DNA from: CBDFLD01 sp965249005
GTDB taxonomy: Bacteria > Acidobacteriota > UBA6911
DNA length: 64,000 nucleotides
Assembly: GCA_965249005.1 (NCBI GenBank)
Contig: CBDFLD010000021.1
Coordinates: forward strand, 848,674 to 912,673
Direction: 5' to 3'
Positions 10,056 to 19,446 of the stretch are shown one piece after another (position 1 is the first letter of the stretch; each line of letters begins with the position of its first letter). The translations under genes were made by a program, and so were the position numbers. The notes beneath the pieces are model-generated. The model did not search any database. It was not told the origin of the DNA and was given only the letters and a program-made list of their open reading frames with translations.

Positions 10056-11153
10056 TTACTGCATTCTCCAGAATGCAATCCCGGCAGCCTGCTTGCCCAC
10101 GTCAACCGTTGCGACAAGCTTGAATGAAAGGAGATCGAAGATGTCCACGGACCCAGGTTCGCCTCCGATGCCCTCGGCCGTGACAAACGCGTAGCGCGAG
10201 TCCGAGCTGACGGCCACCCCATGGGTAACCTTCCGGCTATTGGGTACGGTGGCAACTACCGTGCCCGTCTGCAGATCCCAGAATCCAGTCGAGCCATGGC
10301 CCTTGTGGGTCACGATCAATATCTTGCCGTTGGGAGCAACCTCGAGATTGTAGGGCCCCGCGGCAGTTGGAAAGGTGCGGGCAACTTCCCACTTTTCGAG
10401 ATCGACCTCCACGACCTGATTTGCTTTGTTGCACGCGACAAACACAGACTCGCCCGACGGGGATAACTGCACCCACGTTGGCTTCGCTCGCAGGATTTGA
10501 TCCATGGGCATCTCCCCTGGAAGGTCCCCGGAGCGCATCTTGGTCATCATCGACGGCGCGTTCGAAAAGGCCAGTCTCCGGGTAACCTTGAACTTGAAGG
10601 CATCGATCTCGAGCAGCTCGTCGCTCATCATGCTGACCGAGTAATGACGGCTGCCGGACGGATTCAACCGGGACCCGTGCGGCATGACCCCAGCTGGGAT
10701 TTGCGCGACTTCCGTCATGCTTTCAGAATCGATGACGGACACCGTACTTGGAATCATGTCTCCGTGAAGGTTGAAGTTGACCACATAAAGGAGGCCGGTA
10801 CTGGCCGCGATGTCGAGAGTTGCGGGGAACAAACCAGCTTGTGCGGTGGCGACGATTTCGTCACTCCCGGTTTTGAACTTGTAGACGGAACCATTTGGAA
10901 AACCGTGCGCAATGGAAAGATACCAGTGCCTTCCATCTTTGGAGATATTGATGCCGTGGGGGCCTTCGATCTCCGTCGGAATCGTGCCGACGACAATCGT
11001 TTTTTCCACCCTGGCGCCGCCCGGACCGAAACGGACCAGATGCACCGTGTCGTCGGACTCGGCAGTTGCGTACACCCAATAGTTCTTGCGAGGCCCTGCG
11101 TCGATTGGACCGGCCCAAAGGCACAGCGACAGCAACAGGGAGGTGAGTGTCAT
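10056..11153 (-). CDS. Secreted YVTN/YncE-like beta-propeller protein
   Basis: I chose the ATG at 11153, which overlaps the stop of the upstream gene by 4 bp (ATGA) and gives a signal peptide (MTLTSLLLSLCLWAGPIDAG). A longer frame back to 11261 lacks a signal peptide. The mature part of about 345 residues is a seven-bladed propeller of the YVTN/surface-layer type, with repeated blocks such as VYATAESDDTVHLV, VFVACNKANQVVEVDLEKW and YAFVTAEG. These proteins bind ligands or partner proteins outside the cytoplasm, and no enzyme site is visible. Tight coupling to the LVIVD-repeat gene suggests the two work together. Confidence 0.88.
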   Translation of the reverse strand: MTLTSLLLSLCLWAGPIDAGPRKNYWVYATAESDDTVHLVRFGPGGARVEKTIVVGTIPTEIEGPHGINISKDGRHWYLSIAHGFPNGSVYKFKTGSDEIVATAQAGLFPATLDIAASTGLLYVVNFNLHGDMIPSTVSVIDSESMTEVAQIPAGVMPHGSRLNPSGSRHYSVSMMSDELLEIDAFKFKVTRRLAFSNAPSMMTKMRSGDLPGEMPMDQILRAKPTWVQLSPSGESVFVACNKANQVVEVDLEKWEVARTFPTAAGPYNLEVAPNGKILIVTHKGHGSTGFWDLQTGTVVATVPNSRKVTHGVAVSSDSRYAFVTAEGIGGEPGSVDIFDLLSFKLVATVDVGKQAAGIAFWRMQ

Positions 11154-13201
11154 GGCGCGGAGCCCTTCTGCTCTTCCTCCTTGTCGACCAGCCGCACGGC
11201 CCAAAGACCGCTGTTCCAGTCCGAGAAGTAGATCAGTCCCTTGTAGGGCTGAGCGCCCCATGTGAACGGGGCGTTGGGGATCTTGGAGTCTTCGTGCATC
11301 GGGCGGTACCTCGCGATTTCTCGTCCTTGGCGGTAGAGGTCTCCCATCAACTCACCCGAAATATCTACGACTCGGAGGCCTGCATTGTACATGCCTATAT
11401 AAAGAACATCGTTTTCCACCCACAGGTTGTGCGATCCTGCTTCCGGGACCTCGTAGCGGGCGACTTCGACGGGATTTTCGAGATCTGAAAAATCAACGAA
11501 GTGCATATATCCGCCGGCAACGGTTGGGCGGTTGTCCCGGTTCATCCCGGAAGGAAAGAACTCGTCTCCCAGGACCACATAGAATTTTCCGGTGGACTGA
11601 CTCTTGAACGGAAAGGCCGCATGATTGTGTCCCTTGGGATCCGCATAGGAGGCAAATGAGACCGGGTTTTCCGGCGATCCTCCCGCGATGCCGTTTCCAA
11701 CGTCAATCAGATGGACCCCGTCTGTCCAGTTTGAAGAGTAGGCCACCCCGTCGACCACCCATACATCGTGTACGGCGTGATCCGGTGTGTCGAGTTCGAA
11801 GCTGGCCACTCGATAAGGCAACTTGGGTTCCGAGATGTTGACCACGTCGAAGCGCCTGCCGTTGCTTATCGCGTAGACATGGTTGTTGCTGATGAAGACG
11901 TTATGCACGCCGCCGGTCAGATGCTCGTCGAATCGCGATAGGATTTTGGTTTCCGCCGGATTCGTGATGTCGAGAATCAGGAGCCCGTTCTTTCGATTCG
12001 ATGCGCCCTCCCGGCTGATTACGGCAAGCCGGCCGTCTTCGGATACCTTCACGTCGTTGACTGTTCTGGCATCCACCAAGACTGTGTCGATCAGCTTCAT
12101 GTTCTTCGGATCCGTGACATCCCATATATAGGTGTGCCCGGATGCACCCCATGTTCCTGTGATGGCATAGTCGCGTCCGTCCAGGCCCTCCCAAACCCAG
12201 AGATCCGAGGTGTGGCGATCCAGAACCGGACCGTGTCCCACCATCTCGACTGTTTTTTGAACGTTCCTTGCAACGACCTCGACGGTAGCAAAGTCGACAT
12301 GGGGGCCGGCCATCGCCGCGATTCTATACTGACCGGGGAGCTCGGCGACAAAGCGGCCGCGCGAATCGACCTGGGCGCTGGAGGGAGCGGCAGGGTTCGT
12401 CAGATCTGGTATTGCACTGGCGAAGTACGCTACCGGGTAGTCCCCGATGAGCTTGCCGGCTCTGTCTTCCGCCACGGTTTCCAGCCGCACCACCTCCCCG
12501 GTGCGGACTCGGGTTGCACTCGAATTCAAATCAAAGCGATGGACGGGATTGGCAACGACGCGAAGTGTCCGCTCTACAACAACAGCTTCTACAGTTGCCG
12601 TGAGCGTGAAGGTGCCGGGAGCTACCGCCACGACTTCTTCGAACTCCGTCGTGCGTGCGACTGATGTCTGACTGCTGGCCAGCTGAATCGGGATGTTGTG
12701 TCTCAGTCTGTCGCTCGCATCGAAAACCTCGCTCTGCAACCGGACGGTCGTCCCGGCGTACAAGCGGTCCGGGAGGTCCTTCAAGACGATCCGGGCGAGC
12801 GGGGGCTCTGGGATGGACACCGGAACCTCGACGCGAATTCGCCCCGCGTCCGGGTCCCTCTTGTTGATATAACCCGGCCGCGGGACCATGACGACAATGA
12901 TGAATTCTCCCGGCTGATAAGCTTCGACTTCCCCGTTGGCCTGGACGGCAACCGTTCGCCGCGAGTGAGACAGGAATATGACTGGGGCCTCGATTGTGTT
13001 GCCATCCTCGTCCTTTACGGTGGCCTTCAACTTGGCCTTTTCGCCTACTTGAAGCGTCAAGGAGTCGGGTTCGACCACGATTTCGGCCGCCCGTTCGGCG
13101 CCCGAGACCTGGTCTTGAGCTCCGACCGATGACGGGAGCAAAAACAGCGTCGTCGCCACGACAAGCCAAGCGCGTCGACAAGCGCCTCGATATGTTGTCA
13201 T
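11150..13201 (-). CDS. Secreted protein with bacterial Ig-like domains and an LVIVD-repeat propeller
   Basis: This 683-residue protein begins with a signal peptide (about residues 1-28, ending VGAQ). Two or three Ig-like (Big_2-type) segments follow: EPDSLTLQVGEKAKLKATVK near residue 40 and further ones to about residue 300. The second half is an LVIVD-type propeller, with blocks like GLLILDITNPAETKIL, FDVVNISEPKLPYRV and LRVVDISGELMG. GGGAGG-like RBS spacing is good (AGGGAGG just before the ATG). It is the first gene of the minus-strand operon, divergent from the cytochrome gene at 13465. A role in surface binding or adhesion fits the domains, but the ligand is unknown. Confidence 0.87.
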   Translation of the reverse strand: MTTYRGACRRAWLVVATTLFLLPSSVGAQDQVSGAERAAEIVVEPDSLTLQVGEKAKLKATVKDEDGNTIEAPVIFLSHSRRTVAVQANGEVEAYQPGEFIIVVMVPRPGYINKRDPDAGRIRVEVPVSIPEPPLARIVLKDLPDRLYAGTTVRLQSEVFDASDRLRHNIPIQLASSQTSVARTTEFEEVVAVAPGTFTLTATVEAVVVERTLRVVANPVHRFDLNSSATRVRTGEVVRLETVAEDRAGKLIGDYPVAYFASAIPDLTNPAAPSSAQVDSRGRFVAELPGQYRIAAMAGPHVDFATVEVVARNVQKTVEMVGHGPVLDRHTSDLWVWEGLDGRDYAITGTWGASGHTYIWDVTDPKNMKLIDTVLVDARTVNDVKVSEDGRLAVISREGASNRKNGLLILDITNPAETKILSRFDEHLTGGVHNVFISNNHVYAISNGRRFDVVNISEPKLPYRVASFELDTPDHAVHDVWVVDGVAYSSNWTDGVHLIDVGNGIAGGSPENPVSFASYADPKGHNHAAFPFKSQSTGKFYVVLGDEFFPSGMNRDNRPTVAGGYMHFVDFSDLENPVEVARYEVPEAGSHNLWVENDVLYIGMYNAGLRVVDISGELMGDLYRQGREIARYRPMHEDSKIPNAPFTWGAQPYKGLIYFSDWNSGLWAVRLVDKEEEQKGSAP

Positions 13202-13464
13202 GATCCTCCCTTAGCTGGGGATGCGCCAGGGGTGCATCGAGTCCGACTGGATTTCTGAGTCCCGCTCGCTACACTATCTTATCTGGCGGGCACAGATCAA
13301 GATGGCCGCAGGCCGATTGGCCAGCCGCATGGACCGGCGCGACACTTTCTCGTTGGAACTGATGGTCGGTCTCATTAGAATCATAGCTTTCTCGCAACGC
13401 GCGCACCAGGAGTTGGAGGTCGTATCTTGATGTATGCGAAAAGGAGCAAGGGGGAGAGGGTCGT
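13202..13464. other. Divergent intergenic region
   Basis: This 263 bp gap lies between the divergently transcribed LVIVD gene and the cytochrome gene, so promoters for both should be here. I cannot pick confident -35/-10 pairs. An AGGGAGG ribosome site precedes the minus-strand ATG, and a GGGGGAGAGGG stretch (13451-13460) precedes the plus-strand TTG. Confidence 0.4.
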
Positions 13465-14907
13465 TTGAAATACCTTCTTTACGGAAGTTTGATCGTCTCG
13501 GTTGCCTTCGTGACGATCATGGCCTATCTGCTTTACTTTGATGGGAATCCGGGTGGCCAGATGGGGGCGGTGAGTGTCTGGGATGGTCTCGTGTCCGTGT
13601 TCGGCCGCAAGGCGCACAGCCCTCGAGTGCGCCCCGGCAAGATCGCAATTGCATACTCCGGTGATATTCTCGGGAGCCTGGCGCCCTGCGGGTGAACCGA
13701 GCCCGCCATGGGCGGGATGGCCCGGAGGGCCAGTGCGATTCGCGCATATCAATCCAGGAACGCGAACACTCCGCTGCTCATCGTGGAAACAGGAAACGCC
13801 ATGAAGCAGACCGACAATCTCGACGATCCTGCCAGCCGTTGGGCGGTAAAGGCCCTGGATCTACTCGGAAGCCATGCCGTCAATACGACCGCTGGTGACA
13901 TGAAGAGACTCCAGCGTATGGGGGAACTGGGCCTTGTTCCGGAACCGCTGTCGACCCAGTACCTTGCCAGCTCGTTGGACGCCTCCCGGGGTCCATTTCC
14001 GATCAAGCCCTACGCCGTGCTGGAGATCTCGGCGGAGGGCGGTTCGTCGGTTCGGGTTGGACTTCTGGGCCTCAGTCGGACGGGATTGGCTACGGGCGAG
14101 GGGCAAGCGTTTTCATCAGAGCAAGCGCTGCGCCGGTATCTTCCCGAAGTGGTGCCGCAATCGGACATCGTCGTCGTTTTGGCACACCTGAACGACCGGG
14201 AACTGTGGCGCCTGAGCGAGGAGTTTCCCGAGATCGATGTGATGGTCAACGGTAGTGCCTCCGGAGAAGGAAGGGAGTTTCCGAATACCCGCGATCAGGC
14301 GATCGTCGAGGCTGCCCACGGCGGGATCGCGCTCGGCATTCTGGAGGTGGAATACAACGAGACCGGCACGGTGATCCATTATGACAATGAACTCATACCG
14401 CTTCCGCCCTTCATACCGGACGACCCGGAATTGAAACGGCTGGCCGAGAAAGCGCACGCGGATTCGATGCGCTTCCTCGAGGAAGTAGCGCGCGCCAGTC
14501 CCGAAGTGACGTCGGCCTCTCTATTTGCGGGTGCCAACTCCTGCAAGGACTGTCATGAGGCGGAGTACGAGGTCTGGTCGACGAGTGCCCACCGACACGC
14601 GATCGAAAGTCTCAAAAAGACCTCGGATCATTTCAATCCGGAGTGCCTGCGGTGTCACGTCACCGGGTACGGCGAAGGGGACCGTGGTTTTGTCAATTTC
14701 GTTCGCACGCCGGAGCTGGCCGATGTCCAATGTGAAGCCTGTCACGGCTTTTCGTTGAAACATAGCCAGCGCCCACAGGTGTTCTTCACCGGTCCGAACC
14801 CGAACACGCAGAGACCCGTGCGCGAGCGCTTCTGTCTGCGATGTCACACCCAAGAGAACTCACCGAATTTCGATCACGAGGTCTATTGGGCAAAGATCGC
14901 ACACTAG
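13465..14907 (+). CDS. Membrane-anchored UshA-like domain with tetraheme cytochrome c; candidate selenoprotein (in-frame UGA)
   Basis: Read through the TGA at 13693-13695, this is a 480-residue protein. A membrane anchor lies at about residues 4-24 and a metallophosphoesterase/5'-nucleotidase-like domain at about 55-340. Four haem motifs follow: CKDCH (360), CLRCH (394), CEACH (423) and CLRCH (457). The frame is identical before and after the TGA: GDILGSLAPCG-(UGA)-TEPAMGGMARR. Related proteins that I know carry a Cys-Gly-Cys here (PCGC), so UGA stands where Cys is expected. A hairpin with a GGA loop follows 28 bases later, as a bacterial SECIS should. Haem motifs downstream of the UGA make a truncated product meaningless. 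The other reading is a TGC/TGT to TGA error or mutation. Several metal ligands of classical UshA look replaced, so nucleotidase activity is doubtful; an extracytoplasmic electron-transfer role is likely. The TTG start has a GGGGGAGAGGG site upstream. Confidence 0.75.
13693..13695 (+). other. In-frame UGA, candidate selenocysteine codon
   Basis: The codon aligns with the second Cys of the PCGC motif expected in this protein family and is codon 77 of the gene. Both flanking regions code for the same protein in one frame with no indel. Confidence 0.55.
13718..13732 (+). promoter_or_regulatory. SECIS-like hairpin downstream of the in-frame UGA
   Basis: UGGCCC-GGA-GGGCCA forms a perfect six-base-pair stem with a three-base GGA loop. 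The first loop base (13724) lies 28 bases after the UGA. That fits the bacterial SECIS pattern: a loop about 16-37 bases downstream, with a G among the first two loop bases. A second perfect hairpin (13702-13716, loop AUG) lies between them and could compete. GC-rich coding sequence can form such stems by chance. Confidence 0.45.
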
Positions 14908-15015
14908 ATACTACGGGGTGCTCGGATCGCCTGGGATAAGTGGAAAAATAAACGACGGCCCCACAAGGGCTTCTGGAAATGACCCGGCGATTCATCGCTG
15001 GGTTAGGGGGTTGCA

Positions 15016-16626
15016 GTGAAGAATCGAGAGCGATGGCTGGATTTGATAAAGCAGTACGAAGCCGACATCCCACTACTTCACGCGGGCGGCGGGAAGAAGA
15101 ATATCGAAAAGCAGCATTCAAAGGGAAGATTGACCGCGAGGGAACGGATATCCCAGCTTATAGATCCTGGCACCGAGTTCTTCGAATTGGGGCTTTACGC
15201 GGCGTATGACATGTATCAGGAGTGGGGAGGAGCGCCCTGTGCCGGAGTTTTGTCGGGTATCGGAAAGGTAGCAAACAGATTATTCATGATCATCGCCAAC
15301 GACGCGACCGTCAAGGCGGGATCGTTTTTTCCCATGACGGTCAAGAAGTTGCTCCGTGCTCAGCGCATCGCGATGGACAACCACCTACCGCTGATTTACT
15401 TGGTGGACTCAGCCGGGGTGTTTCTGCCCCTGCAGGATGAAATCTTCCCGGATGAAGACGACTTCGGGCGCATCTTTCGGAACAATGCCCGGCTGTCGGC
15501 GGAGCAGGTCCCCCAGGTGGCGGCCATCATGGGAAACTGCGTCGCCGGTGGGGCGTATCTCCCGGTGATGTCCGACAAGATCTTGATGACCGAAGGCAGT
15601 GGGCTGTATATCGCGGGACCGTCTCTTGTGAAGGCGGCGATCGGACAGGACCTGAGTAGTGAAGCGCTGGGAGGAGCGAGTTTGCATGCTTCGCTCAGCG
15701 GCACGATCGACTTTCGCGAACCGGATGATCCGTCTTGCTTGCGGAGGATCAGGGAAATAGTCTCCCTCATGGGGCCTCGATCGAAGGCCCCGTTCGATCG
15801 CGCGGCGCCGAGGGATTCCCCGTATTCCAAGGACCGGCTCTACGAGCTCATGCCTCACGATCCATCGAGCGAGTACGACATGCGCGATGTGATCCGCGTG
15901 CTCGTCGACGCGGGAGAATTTACCGAGTACAAGGCCGAATACGGAAGAACCCTGGTCTGTGGCTACGCGAGACTGGGGGGTTGGTCCGTTGGAATCGTTG
16001 GCAACCAGAAGAAACACATCCGGGAGCCGAACAAGCCGTTAGAAGTGGGCGGCGTGATCTATACCGAATCGGCCGACAAGGCGGCTCGCTTCATCATGGA
16101 CTGCAACGAGAATCACATTCCTTTGCTCTTCCTGCATGATGTCAACGGTTTCATGGTCGGACGGGATGCGGAGGTCTCCGGAATTATCAAATCGGGGGCA
16201 AAGATGGTCAACGTCGTGGCCAACAGCGTTGTTCCGAAGATCACGCTGATTCTGGGCGGAAGTTACGGAGCCGGGCACTATGCGCTTTGCGGCAAGGCAT
16301 ACGATCCCCGGTTTGTCTTTGCTTGGCCGACGGCCCGCTACGCGGTCATGGCGGGTGCCTCGGCGGCCCGCACGCTGGCGGATCTTCGTGTACGGCAAGA
16401 GGAAAGTCGTGGAAAGAAGCTCTCCGAAGAGGATCGAGCGGAGATCATGAGAAACATCGAGGCACAGTACAACGCGACTCTGGATCCCCGGTACGCTGCC
16501 GCGCGACTCTGGATCGACTCCATCCTCACCCCCGCCAATACCCGGGATGCTTTGATTCTGGCCCTCGATGTGGCTGCCCATAATCCTCACATCCCACCAT
16601 TTCGCACCGGTGTGTTGCAGACATGA
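15016..16626 (+). CDS. Acyl-CoA carboxylase carboxyltransferase subunit (propionyl/methylcrotonyl-CoA type)
   Basis: This 536-residue carboxyltransferase has both crotonase-like halves. The N-terminal half includes LVDSAGVFLPLQDEIFPDEDDFGR (residues about 134-157) and MGNCVAGGAYLPVMSDK. The C-terminal half includes FLHDVNGFMVGRDAE and GGSYGAGHYALCGKAYDPRF, which form the acyl-CoA and biotin sites. The enzyme moves CO2 from carboxybiotin to an acyl-CoA such as propionyl- or 3-methylcrotonyl-CoA. The LQDEIFPD stretch resembles methylcrotonyl-CoA carboxylase, but I cannot settle the substrate. The start is GTG at 15016 after a GGGGG site. No biotin carboxylase or biotin carrier gene is nearby, so its partner must be encoded elsewhere. 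Confidence 0.92.
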   Translation: MKNRERWLDLIKQYEADIPLLHAGGGKKNIEKQHSKGRLTARERISQLIDPGTEFFELGLYAAYDMYQEWGGAPCAGVLSGIGKVANRLFMIIANDATVKAGSFFPMTVKKLLRAQRIAMDNHLPLIYLVDSAGVFLPLQDEIFPDEDDFGRIFRNNARLSAEQVPQVAAIMGNCVAGGAYLPVMSDKILMTEGSGLYIAGPSLVKAAIGQDLSSEALGGASLHASLSGTIDFREPDDPSCLRRIREIVSLMGPRSKAPFDRAAPRDSPYSKDRLYELMPHDPSSEYDMRDVIRVLVDAGEFTEYKAEYGRTLVCGYARLGGWSVGIVGNQKKHIREPNKPLEVGGVIYTESADKAARFIMDCNENHIPLLFLHDVNGFMVGRDAEVSGIIKSGAKMVNVVANSVVPKITLILGGSYGAGHYALCGKAYDPRFVFAWPTARYAVMAGASAARTLADLRVRQEESRGKKLSEEDRAEIMRNIEAQYNATLDPRYAAARLWIDSILTPANTRDALILALDVAAHNPHIPPFRTGVLQT

Positions 16627-16671
16627 GAAGCCTCCTCTGACCGCCAGCCTCTTTCCGGCAGTTGGTGACGA

Positions 16672-17313
16672 TTACTCCATCTTGATACGGAGAATACTAA
16701 CCAGTTCCGTCCCCCCGAACTTTGTCTCGGAAACTGTCAATCCCACAAATTCAAAGCCCTCCTCCCCAGCCACGCGTAGCTCCTTCTGCATGGTGCTGGT
16801 CTTTTTGGTTGCAAGAAGCTTGTACTGGTAACGTGCGGGTTTCTGGTCACGATTCCGTTCCAGGATGACAACTACCTCTTGACCACCAAAGGCCGAGTGG
16901 AACACGGTCTGGCCGACATACTCGAAGCCCTTGTCTCCGGCTTCCTGAAGCTCTTTTTGCATGGTGGAGGTTTTTGAGGTGGCCAGAAGCTTATACTCAT
17001 AGTGGCCAACGTCTGGATCCTCTGGGTCCCTGGACATCACAACCACTACTTCAGACCCGCCGAAGGAGGTTTCGCCGCCCATCACTCCTTGGAACCGATA
17101 GCCTCCATCTCCAGCCTGGGCCATTTCTTTCTGCATGCTGGAGGTCTTGCTGGTAGCGAGCACAACGTAGTCGGAACTCTTGGACTCCGATGGTGAACTG
17201 CGGGTGTCTCCATGGGATGCTAAATCCCTTGTAATGGCCTCACGAGACTGCAGCGGATTCTCTCCAACTCCCAAACTCATGGCGACCAGCAAAAAGACCC
17301 TCAATAACGCCAT
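16672..17313 (-). CDS. Secreted protein of three tandem DUF4177-like repeats
   Basis: This 213-residue protein starts with a signal peptide (about residues 1-22). It then repeats a module of about 50-55 residues three times (starting near residues 46, 107 and 160). Each unit reads roughly: lATsKTSTMQKEl, a gap, AGD/EGfefvG, a gap, FGGxEvVxIlxR. The units are close enough to have arisen by internal duplication and resemble the small DUF4177 fold. Nothing suggests catalysis. It is a single gene, convergent with the carboxyltransferase gene and divergent from the TolB-like gene. The function is unknown. Confidence 0.8.
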   Translation of the reverse strand: MALLRVFLLVAMSLGVGENPLQSREAITRDLASHGDTRSSPSESKSSDYVVLATSKTSSMQKEMAQAGDGGYRFQGVMGGETSFGGSEVVVVMSRDPEDPDVGHYEYKLLATSKTSTMQKELQEAGDKGFEYVGQTVFHSAFGGQEVVVILERNRDQKPARYQYKLLATKKTSTMQKELRVAGEEGFEFVGLTVSETKFGGTELVSILRIKME

Positions 17314-17463
17314 AATTGCCTCCTAATTCGAACCACGTGTCAGGTTACAACTCCGAAACTCCAAAGGTGAACATCCCTTGCGAGGTCGCCGGATCGCATG
17401 GCAGCACGGGTCAAGGGAAGCTTTGTGCCATAATGACAGATGACAGATCAGAGTGGAGGTTTC

Positions 17464-18498
17464 ATGAGATTGTTTACCGCCGGAATGCTGGGCATCGTCC
17501 TTTGGATCGCCTCCCCGGGTGGTAAGACCCTGGATCCCTTGCCGGGAGAGAGGCACTTCGGAAAACTCTTACAGCTGACCGACGGCGGAGAGAATGCAGA
17601 GGCGTATTTCTCTTTTGATGAAAGGCGTCTCATCTTCCAATCGACAAGAGAACCATATCGTTGCGATCAAATATTCTCCATGAATCTTGATGGAAGTGAC
17701 GTGCGACTCATGAGTACCGGTCGGGGACGGACCACCTGCGCTTACTTTCTGCCGGGCGATCGTCGGATCGTCTATTCCTCGACTCACGAGGGAAACGCGC
17801 ACTGTCCGCCCAAGCCCGATTTCAGCCAAGGTTACGTCTGGGCCTTGTACGAGGACTTCGATATCTATTCGGCCGCGGCCGATGGCAGCGATGTGCGACC
17901 TTTGACGCGTTCACGGGGATATGATGCTGAGGCGACGGTTTCGCCCGACGGAAAGCACATCGTCTTCACGTCGGTTCGCGATGGGGATCTCGAACTCTAC
18001 TCGATGGATCTGGATGGTTCCAACCTACGTCGCCTGACTTTCGAACGGGGCTATGACGGAGGTGCATTTTACTCTCCCGATAGCACCAAGATCGTCTATC
18101 GAGCGCATCATCCGAAAGACAGCGGAGACATCCAGAGATATTCGTTACTCCTCGAACGAGGGCTGATCGAACCTCGGAGCTTGGAGATCATGGTGATGAA
18201 TGCTGACGGGAGCGGGAAGGCTGCGGTCACGCACAACGGTCACGCCAACTTTGCTCCCTTCTTCCATCCAAACGGCAGGCAGATTATCTTTTCGTCGAAC
18301 TTGCATGATCCCCGAGGGAGGAACTTTGATCTGTATCTCATCAACCCAGATGGAACCGGGCTCGAGCGTGTAACGCATAGTGAGAGCTTCGATGGTTTCC
18401 CCATGTTCAACAGGGATGGGAGCAAGTTGGTCTTTGCCTCCAATCGCAACAGCCGCAAGCCGGGAGAGACCAACGTCTTTGTCACGGACTGGGAATGA
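17464..18498 (+). CDS. TolB-like WD40/PD40 beta-propeller protein, exported
   Basis: I chose the ATG at 17464 because TGGAGG lies 5 bases upstream and the protein then starts with a signal-type segment (MRLFTAGMLGIVLWIAS). The 344 residues contain at least five PD40 blades of the TolB type, for example AEATVSPDGKHIVFTSVRDG, GGAFYSPDSTKIVYRA, FAPFFHPNGRQIIFSS and GFPMFNRDGSKLVFASNRN. Such propellers act in the periplasm as binding modules; this one lacks the N-terminal domain of true TolB. It is not in a Tol-Pal cluster. The 3' end converges on the phosphotransacetylase gene only 3 bp away. Confidence 0.88.
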   Translation: MRLFTAGMLGIVLWIASPGGKTLDPLPGERHFGKLLQLTDGGENAEAYFSFDERRLIFQSTREPYRCDQIFSMNLDGSDVRLMSTGRGRTTCAYFLPGDRRIVYSSTHEGNAHCPPKPDFSQGYVWALYEDFDIYSAAADGSDVRPLTRSRGYDAEATVSPDGKHIVFTSVRDGDLELYSMDLDGSNLRRLTFERGYDGGAFYSPDSTKIVYRAHHPKDSGDIQRYSLLLERGLIEPRSLEIMVMNADGSGKAAVTHNGHANFAPFFHPNGRQIIFSSNLHDPRGRNFDLYLINPDGTGLERVTHSESFDGFPMFNRDGSKLVFASNRNSRKPGETNVFVTDWE

Positions 18499-18501
18499 GG
18501 G

Positions 18502-19446
18502 TCAGGCCAGTGCGTCTCCGGGGGTTGCCTGGATTGCGGTAATGCAGGCAAGGTCGACAATATCCCGAACGCTGCAGCCCCGGCTCAAGTCGTTTGCGGG
18601 ACGGGAAAGCCCCTGCAGGACCGGGCCGATCGAAACAGCGCCCGCGAGACGTTCGCACAGCTTGTAGCCGATATTGGCGGCCCCGAGGTCCGGGAACACC
18701 ATCACGTTGGCCCGACCGGCAATGGGACTATCGGGAGCCTTGATGGCAGCGATTCTGGGAACGAGGGCCGCATCGGCCTGCAGTTCGCCGTCGATGACGA
18801 CGTCCGGGCATCTCTGTCGCACCATCTGGGTGGCTGCCGCGACTTTTTCCACCTCGGGATGCGCCGCGCTTCCCTTGGTGGAAAAGGAGAGCATGGCAAT
18901 GCGCGGCTCCTCCTGCAGGAACGACCGCGCGCTCTCGGCGCTCGCAATGGCAATGTCCGCCAGCTGTTGGGCCGTTGGGTCGGCGACGACCGCGCAGTCC
19001 GCAAAGAGGAACGCCCCCCCCGATCCCATGGCCATGTGGGGAAACACCATCAAGAAGAAGCTCGACACCGTCGAGACACCTCCAGCCAAACCGATTCCGA
19101 TGATAGCCGCACGGACCGTGTCCGCGGTGGTCGATTGCGCTCCAGCCACGAAGCCGTCGGCCTCTCCCAGACGCACCATCAGCGCCGCGACCAGAAGTGG
19201 GTTTTCCAAGGCCGTTCTGGCCTCTTGTTCCCCGATGCTCTTGTGCCGTCGCAATTCGCGAAACATGGGCACATAGCTTTGCCCGAGTTGTTTCACCTGT
19301 GCTTGTTCGAGCAGTAGGGGGTCGGCGAGCCCGTCAGAACGCAAGATCTCTGCTGCTTGTTGAATGCGGGAATCGCCGCTTTCCGGGAAGACAATGCGCC
19401 GGGACTTTGCCCACGCACCTTGTCGAATTCTATCCAGTACGTCCAT
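18502..19446 (-). CDS. pta: Phosphate acetyltransferase (single PTA domain)
   Basis: This 314-residue protein is a single PTA/PTB domain (PF01515 type). Motifs include RIVFPESGDSRIQQAA near the N terminus, GSGGAFLFADCAVVADPTAQQLADIA (about residues 143-168) and VFPDLGAANIGYKLCERLA (about 250-270). It interconverts acetyl-CoA and acetyl phosphate; phosphate butyryltransferase is the main alternative. The ATG at 19446 shares one base with the stop of the upstream AtuA-like gene (TAATG), so the two are translationally coupled. An earlier in-frame start inside the upstream gene is not credible. No acetate kinase is in the window. Confidence 0.9.
   Translation of the reverse strand: MDVLDRIRQGAWAKSRRIVFPESGDSRIQQAAEILRSDGLADPLLLEQAQVKQLGQSYVPMFRELRRHKSIGEQEARTALENPLLVAALMVRLGEADGFVAGAQSTTADTVRAAIIGIGLAGGVSTVSSFFLMVFPHMAMGSGGAFLFADCAVVADPTAQQLADIAIASAESARSFLQEEPRIAMLSFSTKGSAAHPEVEKVAAATQMVRQRCPDVVIDGELQADAALVPRIAAIKAPDSPIAGRANVMVFPDLGAANIGYKLCERLAGAVSIGPVLQGLSRPANDLSRGCSVRDIVDLACITAIQATPGDALA

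Noticed and set aside
13702..13716. First hairpin after the UGA (CCCGCC-AUG-GGCGGG) as the SECIS element
   Set aside because: The loop lacks a G in its first two bases and sits very close to the UGA; the next hairpin fits the bacterial pattern better.
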